Source of the DNA: Plumapathes pennacea
Lineage: Eukaryota; Cnidaria; Anthozoa; Antipatharia; Myriopathidae
Reading direction: 5' to 3'
NCBI GenBank assembly: GCA_964036295.1
Contig: OZ038473.1
Location: forward strand, 6,913,501-6,977,500
DNA length: 64,000 bases
The translations under genes and the position numbers were made by a program. Positions 51,184-60,100 of this stretch are shown one piece after another. The notes under the pieces were generated by a model. The model was not told the origin of the DNA. It saw nothing but the letters and a program-made list of their open reading frames with translations, and searched no databases. The number at the start of each line of letters is the position of its first letter. Position 1 is the first letter of the stretch.

Positions 51184-54100
51184 CATTGTTGTAATTGTAA
51201 GCTTTTAGGAGTAAAACGAGCTTTGAAAAAGCATTCATGTCACTGGAAATTATCTGTATCTATCACAATTATGAGATCCTCAGCCCTCACACATACCTGC
51301 ACTATTGGCCACCTGTAGCTGGACAGAACCTGGTACTTTGCAATAAAATTGAGCAAGGTGTTGTAGGTGAAGACGCTAGCTGCGGGAAAACATGCAGAAA
51401 TTACGATATTACGCATTCACATATGTTCATGGCACTTTCCTACTTTTCAGCAGGTACTTTCATCTAAATAGTATTAAGAAATTCTAGTCGCGTTCGGAGT
51501 TTGGGTTGTGGGCTGTTGCAGTTCTTTGCCTTCTTTGCTTGTGGGACTTCGAATGCATCTGCAATCTCTGATTCTCTGTTATTAATTGACCTTATGGTAA
51601 ACACACACTCTTCACTTGAGAGGTTTGTATTGGGATACCACAGTGTCGTGTCCACTATAGCTCTGGGCTACCAGACTGGCTAAGCCAGTAGACTTTCCCA
51701 ACAACTTGCTCGGAATAGCTATCTATCTGGCTCTTGTGCAGCTGCCATTTGTTCTGACGGAAGGACTGACGCCAGGCGCCTGACGCAGTCTTCCTTGCAA
51801 TATGCGAGGACGCCTCGCTTAAACTTGTACGATATTATCGGCTGAATGGAACTATGTACATATATGTACATTTACAAAATAGAGCCAACTTGTGGTAAGA
51901 TAGGCAAAAACTTGGTGTCTGCTAGATACATGCATTAAAATCGTGTGTCAGTGATTGGCCGTGATTGATGCAGGGCTATTCGAGGATACATAATTTTCTG
52001 TACATTCAGTACCTTGAAATCCTTTCTTTCTCATCTCATCAAACAACTCAAATGCCTTGTTCATGTTTCCATGCTGAAAGATTCAAGTGAAGAACTGTAA
52101 ATAATGCTAAACTTGAGAGTAACAAGAAACCATCTAAGTCAGTGCGTAATGCTCGTGCACCACACTCAGTGTATAAACCCCAAGAGTGGTCAGAGGCCAA
52201 TTTCTCCTTTTGATATGCGTAGTTCAGTATGGAGAAAACGAGAGACGACAGGTTATCAGGGTCCGTACAGCCTTTCAAATTGAAGTTCAAGGACTTCTCA
52301 AGGTCAATTTTCATTTTTAAAGGACTTAAAGGGCGCTTTCCATTTGACCAAAAAACCCGGAAATTCCAGGAAAAATCAAATGGAACCGCAAGTTTTCGGT
52401 AAGAAATTTTCGAAAATTGTGGACAACCTCTCGAGGTTGTCCTCTTTTTTCGAAAATTCTGGAATGACCGATGGTCAAATGGAAAGCGCCAAAAGTATCT
52501 GTTTGTCTGAGTAAAATGTTAGCATTCTTTAAAGATTTCAGTTTTTCTTTAAGCTTCTCCTCAACTGACTGCATCTGAACAGTTTTCTGAGACGATTGAC
52601 TTGCCCACCGAAGGGCTGCCAGTCCATTCATTTCTGGGTTGATCCTAGCTGTTCTGAAGACTTATTACTTAAATTCTTTTCAAGGTCTGCTTTCTAAATT
52701 CAAGCGATTTTCAAGGTACCGTACGAATTAAAGGACTTCTCCAGACCAGCACCCAGCTTTATAGCTTTTTTTAATATTGCGCGAATCCTGTGTTATTCTA
52801 TTGCTTAGTTCAAGATGGGCAGACCAGCAAGTCTCCTGATAAAATACTGTACTACCACGTTGTTCAGTGATATTATACTAGAAATACGATATTTCGCAGA
52901 GCAGATATCCCGCCCCGCTGCAGTAATCCCAATCTAGCGTACACGTGATCTGAATTAAAATCAACCTGGAAATAATCACAACGCGGCACAGTTTCGGTGG
53001 AAGTCGCGTATTCGTCCACGACAATATGATAGAATTCGATTTAACTGGGGAAAAATATTTTCAGTGATATTTTAGCCTAAGTGGACAGCACTTTTTTAAC
53101 AAAATCGCACCCAGTGAATAATTTTGCTGGTATATTGGTATATTTTTGTTAAATTTCTGGAATCAGCTTATAGTGACTTAACACATACCTTAACCAAGTT
53201 TCATCAAAATCGTCGTATTTCTCCTCAGTATTTTTCCCAGAATTCTATCATATGATTGCTAAATGATAGCTGTAACGTTTCTCAAAGTTTTATACGAATC
53301 GCATAAAAACGTTATGATCCAAAGTATGTCATGGACGAGTACGCATGGTAAAACTCCGGAGTCACCTTAAGTACTGTTCTTGTTTTATTGAAGTCTCAAG
53401 TAAATTGTTGCACACACATACTGTACCTTTACAAGTGCAAGAATGAAGACTTCGTGTGTTCTTGCATTTTTTGTTTCCATGCTGTTAAACAGCATTTCTG
53501 CATAGCTATCATTCCTGTAGAGACGACACATCATTCAACATTATAATTATTATCATGCTCTATAATGCTTTAATGAATTAGGCCCCAGTCAAACGCCGTA
53601 CTTCACATGAGCCGAATTCAATTACAGTTTAGGTCGACCCAAATTAATTACGTTTGCCTGTCGAGTCAACTTACTTCAGCCAAACTCAACTGAAGCCGTT
53701 ATCCGCGGCTGCACTAGCCATGAAGATCGGGTCAAACGCCAAACTTCACATGAACTTAATTCGCTGAATTATGTTCGGCTCATGTAAATTAAGGCGTTTG
53801 ACCCAGGCCTTACTCCTAAAAACAGTATTGCACTATGTTTACAATAAACTACTTTTGGCGAGAAAATATACGCGGATAACTGTCCTTGAACATCATATGT
53901 TTGCTTCTCGGAACAGATAAGATCCTCGGACAATTATCCGTGCCGTATTTCCTCGCTAAAAGTAGTTACTGGATTGTCTTTATTATCCTTCAAATATTTT
54001 CTCTCGCAGCGAAATTATAGCTTTGCAGCCAGAATACTGGCTGAACACCTGTTTGGCAATCCAACATTAAAATTTAAAGTAGAGTCAACTCCATCTAAGA

Positions 54101-57100
54101 CAGACACCATCGGAACCAGTTCCAAATGTCTGTTTTCGACAGGTGCCCGTGTTAAAGAAAGTTCAGTCCAGTTAGAGTAAATGATCGAACAAACGGCTGA
54201 TACCCCTCCTACCAGGTGTCTGGCTTAGAAAGGCCTCCGTCCTTACGTAGCGTTTGTTAAGAGGGAGTTTACTGTATAATCGTGTTGGAATGGCTGACGA
54301 AGTTTTGGCTGTTTCATCTTTCTCGCCCTACTCCTAATGTGCCTCCTTTTTATGGAGAAGACTTTGCACTAATTCAAAATGCGATTTTTTATTTCTTATT
54401 TATTTTTATTTATTTGTTAATTTTTGAGTGTTTCTAAGGTTGTTCCAGGATGTTCTAAGGTCTTCCAGGATGTTCCGGGTGTTCCTAATCAAATACGTGT
54501 ATGTTATTTTTACTTTATAAACTACGTTTTTTCAAGTGTAACAATTTTCAAACTGAGAGCGAGGGTTGCGTTTACTCTTTCGAAGTATCGTATTGTCAAT
54601 TAATTAAGAGATGATTATATGAATGTTTCTTGATTTGAATTAAATTTCAAAAAATAATGCTGACGCAATGACAACCGGTAGGCATCATAATTTATTATAT
54701 AAAAATTTGTTGGTATGACTAGATATAAATGTTTTTCTTTCAAAGAAGGCTGAAGCAGCTGATTTAAGTTCCTCTGTTTCCTGTTTTATATAATTTTACA
54801 ATGTCCCTTTAGTATAAACATTATTTTATATACAGTAGAACCCTGATATCTCGAACTCTGTTATCTCGAACTCCCCGCTATCTTGGAAATGAACTTGGTA
54901 GAAATTTCCTTTTTTAGCACCCCACTATCTCGATTCCCCGCAATTCTAAATATTTCTCAATCCCCTCCAGAGTTCGAAATAGTGGGGTTCTAATGTACAG
55001 TAAAATAGTGTATAAGTAGTGTGCAATCATGCATTGTGTGCAGGAACATTTTAGTTTTAAACACTACTGTGTTATTATTCAACATCAGACCTCTATTCTA
55101 AAGTAAACAAAGGACACTTTTACCTCCATGTGGTTTCAAATCTTTGTTTTTTACCTCTGTATTCCTCCTGCAATGAAAGAAAACAGAAAGAAAGCTTTAA
55201 AATTACAGATGTGCATGAAAAGTATTTTTAAAATATGAAAGTGTGGCATAACATATCATCATACTTGTATGTATATATGTACAGATAAAGACCTCTTCAA
55301 CAAATTCTTCCTCTTCTGGTAATTCTTCACTCTCCAGAGGGTCTTCATCTTTTGTTTCATCTTCTTGGTCAAGTGCTTTCTATAAAACATCAACATACAG
55401 TACAAGAATACCAGTAAGACTTTTTAACGCACTGTACACCACAAAAAATAGAATTAGGACCCTATTGTAAGAAGGGAGGGGTAGAATGAGAAAGGAAGAG
55501 AAGAAGACCCTGGAAACACTGTACATACAGAACAGGGCCTGGTTGCTCCAAGCACAATTACTGTAGGCTCATCCTGGGTTAAATCAAAACTTTGGTGACA
55601 TTTTTTAGCCTGAAAATGAGGAAACATTTCTCACAAAATGACTTCCTTTCTTTGTTTTAGCTAGAACAAAACTCCTTCATGCAGTGGAAAAGAGGAAAGA
55701 AAGAATTTGGCACAGGGTTCACTTAACCAAGCTTCCAACAACCAGGCCCAATTCAGGAGCCATTTAGGTGGCATGCTCTGATTGGGTAAAGAAAAAGTGA
55801 TCTATTATACTTTTTCGGCCAATTGTTGATTGATGGACAGTTCCCAGCACTCTCCTCTTCCACCAATTGTTGTCCCTTGCCCCAATTAATCTACCCCTGG
55901 GTCTGTGCTGACAATTACCAACAAGTACATGTACCACCTAAAACGTCAGCTTTTTGCTGGATGAAAGGTGTTGCACTGACTTGAAAGTATAGTCATAATT
56001 TTATCATTAGTCTCACTGGCACATACTGTACCATAACCAGCCCTCACACTACTACTGTAAGTCTACTAATGTGCTGTAAAATATACACTGTGTAAGTATA
56101 GGTAATTGTATGAGTGCCAATGCAATTAATGATTTACTGCATGAGCATCACATATGATAACTTGCTTATCATGTGACAACAGTATAAAATAGTTTGTCTT
56201 ATTTTGAGTGTGTATACTTTTCCGACACTGAAATCTAGCTTTCGTCAGAAGAAGCAGTGGAAAAGCTACATTAAAAACAAAATGTTGAAATTATTGGTTG
56301 CTTTGGTAAAATCAATTACACTACATAGTTACATTTTGTGTGGCTCATGAGTGTTTTTAACAATAAAACGAACCTTCAAAGATTCCTCAGCAGATACACT
56401 GCCAAGAACATGACCAACAAGATCCAGGAGGTCGTTTTGTGTGTCTAATGAAATCTGAACTCCTGGAAGGAAGAGAAAAAAAAAAGAAAAAAAGACTGAG
56501 GCAACATGTACCTTGTTTTGTGTAAGACAGAACTTGATCTCAGGGTGTGTCCTAATTTTAACCAGACTAAACTAGACTGGCGTTGCCAGTGAGCTCGTGG
56601 CGTTAGTTGGGTGGAGAGCAGAATAAACTAAAATGGAAAGCAAGGACAAGAGCGGAACTCCCAAGAGACTTCCAGTTTCTCACCAGAAATGTATCACACA
56701 GTATAGAGAACTTGGCTTTTGACACCTTGCTTAAATGAAACCTGATTAAACTATAAATTTATCATTACAACACTCATACACTTGGTTCTTAACGGTTGAG
56801 CAACTCTGCATTTTGAGCTTAGAAGCGAAACGGTTACCCACCGAGTAAATCTGAGTAATGCGTGACTTACAAGCCTTTTTATGAATCGATTTTGACAGTT
56901 TGACTTCAAACACTTAATTCTAATCAGAGGCCACAATTAATCCAGCCTTCGCTTCAATACTAGTCTGTCTTGTTTTTTAACTGAATACATTTCACTTCTA
57001 TCAGGCTTTCGAGTATTTGTGCTTTGTAACAAATATAAAATTGAAAGCGACGAATGTAACAAGAGCCCAACACGAGACTTGTTTACAATATTATTGCAGT

Positions 57101-60100
57101 TTTGTTCACAGCATGTTCAGTCCATTTGTGACTGTAAACTCAATGCTCAGGACTATTTCGGTGTATTTTTCATTTCTAGTATACACACAGGGCAGCCCAG
57201 GCTCCGGGGGTCTGTCTGTCTGTCACACAGTAATATGTGATACCTTTTTTATTACAAAAGAACATGACCTTTGGCAATTATAAAGAAATGTATGGGGATT
57301 TTGGTCGTTTGCCAAACAGCGGTCTTTGGCAACGACTGAACTTAAAAACTGGCTAAATTTGTTTAGTTGCGCATTATCTTACCTCTCTTCGAACGTCAGT
57401 TCGCTGCGCTTGCTGGAACCGGTAAAAATTTCGGGGCGAAATTCTGACATCTCTTCTTATGCACAATCAACTTCGACTCTTATTTCTAATCAGAGGCCAC
57501 GATCAATCCAGCCTTTGCTTCAATACTTGTGTGTTTTCTTGTATTAACTGAATACGTTTCTTCTATCAGGCTTTCGAGTATTCGTGAGGAATGTAACACA
57601 AGACATGTTAAAAATATTATTGCGGTTTTGTTCACATTATTGCGGGTGTGTTCAGTCCATTTGTGACTGCAAACTTAATACTCAGGACTATTTTGGTGTA
57701 TTTTTCATTTCTGGTATACAATGACCATTGCGAAACAAAGGCTACATGATCGAATGAAAGAAACATTTCAACAGGCAATGTATGATAAGCAGAAGAATTT
57801 TATGAGGCAACAGATGTCATGTACAGAGTGAAGCATAAATCGCCATTGTTTTGCGGCTAAAGCTGATCGTAGCTTTGGTTTCCGTTTTCGGCCTGTTTTC
57901 TTCCCAGAAGTATTTTGTGTCGCCAGAGAAAGTTTCGTCGGGACTAAATATTTAGTGGTGACAGAGATATTTGCAGTCCCCCAGCGGTATCCATCAAACA
58001 TCTGTTTACGGCTATTCTCAAAGCTTCCGTGGCAAACTCAAGAATGCAAGCCAAAATCGTTCCCTAACATCCAGTTTATCAGTGCGTGTTCGGCACAAAG
58101 CCAAACGGTGTTGAGTTTGGATTAAATGCAGTTAACTTTTACACACAAGTACCGAGCAATTCATAGCCACACTCAAGTTGTTTAATGAAGTCAATTACAT
58201 CATTGCATATCACGTGATAATCTGAACCAATCACCGTGCGCTGATTCTCGACCGACAAAAAATAAAAATAAAAAAAAAAAGAATTTGCAGTCCTAAGCTC
58301 ACGTTGGGCGCCAGGCCCCTGCGAGCAATTATGTGGCCATAGCATTCTCAGATTGCAGTTAACAAGACTGTTTTGCTGTTTTGCAGTTTTGCAGGTTGCA
58401 GTTTCACAAATACTGTATCATTCACTATCAAATATAATGTGCCCTAAAATTGTACCATTCATAAGCATTAAATCTTCAGTATTCATATGTTACAGTACCT
58501 TTTGACTTCAGACTCTCAAACCCCCTGATAGCTTTCTTGACTTCCTTCCACTGACAAAGCACTACAAAAGGTAACAGGTGAAGGTTGTAAAAAAAAAAAT
58601 AGAAGGCTGTCTGAGAACAAACAGATGGTGTACTTCAAATTTAACCTCTGGTTTGAACCCAGCTCAACATATTTTGGTTTGAACATTTTTGGACCAGTTC
58701 AAATTTTTTCAAATTCTAAGACTAAAACATTCCCCACCCACAAGAAGTCTGGAACTACCCATACCTTTATCCTTATACCTGTTATACAGTGGAACCTCCC
58801 TGAGCAACCAACTCTAAGCAACCAGTAACCAAAGTATTGATTGGTTTCCCAGTCAAATTACTATTAGTGAAACTTCTCACAAATGACCACCTCTCATAAG
58901 CAACCGTGACCACCTTTGTGGCTCACTGTTTGAGTTTTGTATATTCTTTTTTATCTCTGGTATTAAGCGACCACCCTGTGCTCCCAAAGCACAATTTTTT
59001 GACCAAGGCCTAACTCCCTTGCAGAAACCAGACTGGAGAAAACACAGGCATATGTAATGTACTGTGCAACAGGATGCAGAGGTACAGTATACTCAAGCTG
59101 TTAATATTAACTCATGAAAACCACATCATTTGACACTGGTCATGGCTTACAGCAGCATCTTAATTAAACCTCCCATGGTGAGAATTGCCTGTAAGCGACC
59201 ACTTCCCATGAGCAACCCTGAAGGGTGGTTGTTTACAGGACCTTTTTTGAACATAATATGTAAGACAACCGGGCACAGCCACCACCTTAGACTGTTGTCA
59301 ATAAGATTAGAATGTACAAAAAAGGTGTTTTATTACCATGGCTGTCTAGTTTTTAATCGAAATATAAAGTTTAGTTTTATTGCAGTATAGTTCAGAGAAA
59401 TTTGATCTACACTCAGAGACAAAATTCTTGGAACACTTGCTAAATTTCAATAATTTCTATATATTCTTTAGTAACAAACAACCCCCCTCCCCAATTCAAT
59501 GTTGCAGCAACACAAGCTTGGTTTATAACACAAGCAACATTGTTCTAGGGGGGGGGGGGGGGGGAGGGGGAGCATAAATTGCTACTGCTTATTTTTGAGA
59601 CTCAATTTATGCATTATCTATATAACAATACAATATTTTCAAAGTGTCCCAAGGACTTTTGTCCCTGATTGTAGTTTTATTTATGTAATCTTTATACTTT
59701 TAAACCTTTTATAGTGAGCCATACATTTTCTATTATACTACCAACATTATCATATTACTAAATCAATGTGACGTTATATGAACAGGTTTTACATGTTTGT
59801 CAAAGTAACTAAACAAACTGTGATTAGATTTATACAAATGGCTTATACCATGTTGTTGTTTATAGGCAAATTTTACGCATTACAAAAAACAAATGGTCAT
59901 CTGGCCACAATGGGCGAAAATTAGATGAGCACCCTAACCTTAAACGTCATCTTGCCATATCAAAAAAAAAAATTGTAGTAAGGCACTCCTTAAATTGCAT
60001 TGTTCAAGAGGAAGGGGAAGATCTGGTATGTGATGCTTTCTTTTTCAGTCTCTCTATCATGTCTGTAGTTGTAAATAAGTTACATCTGATTGAACTATTA

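Noticed and set aside
55155-55167. A 13-base version of the PTCD3 exon at 55124-55167
   Set aside because: Its phase does not join the next exon, whereas the 44-base version does.
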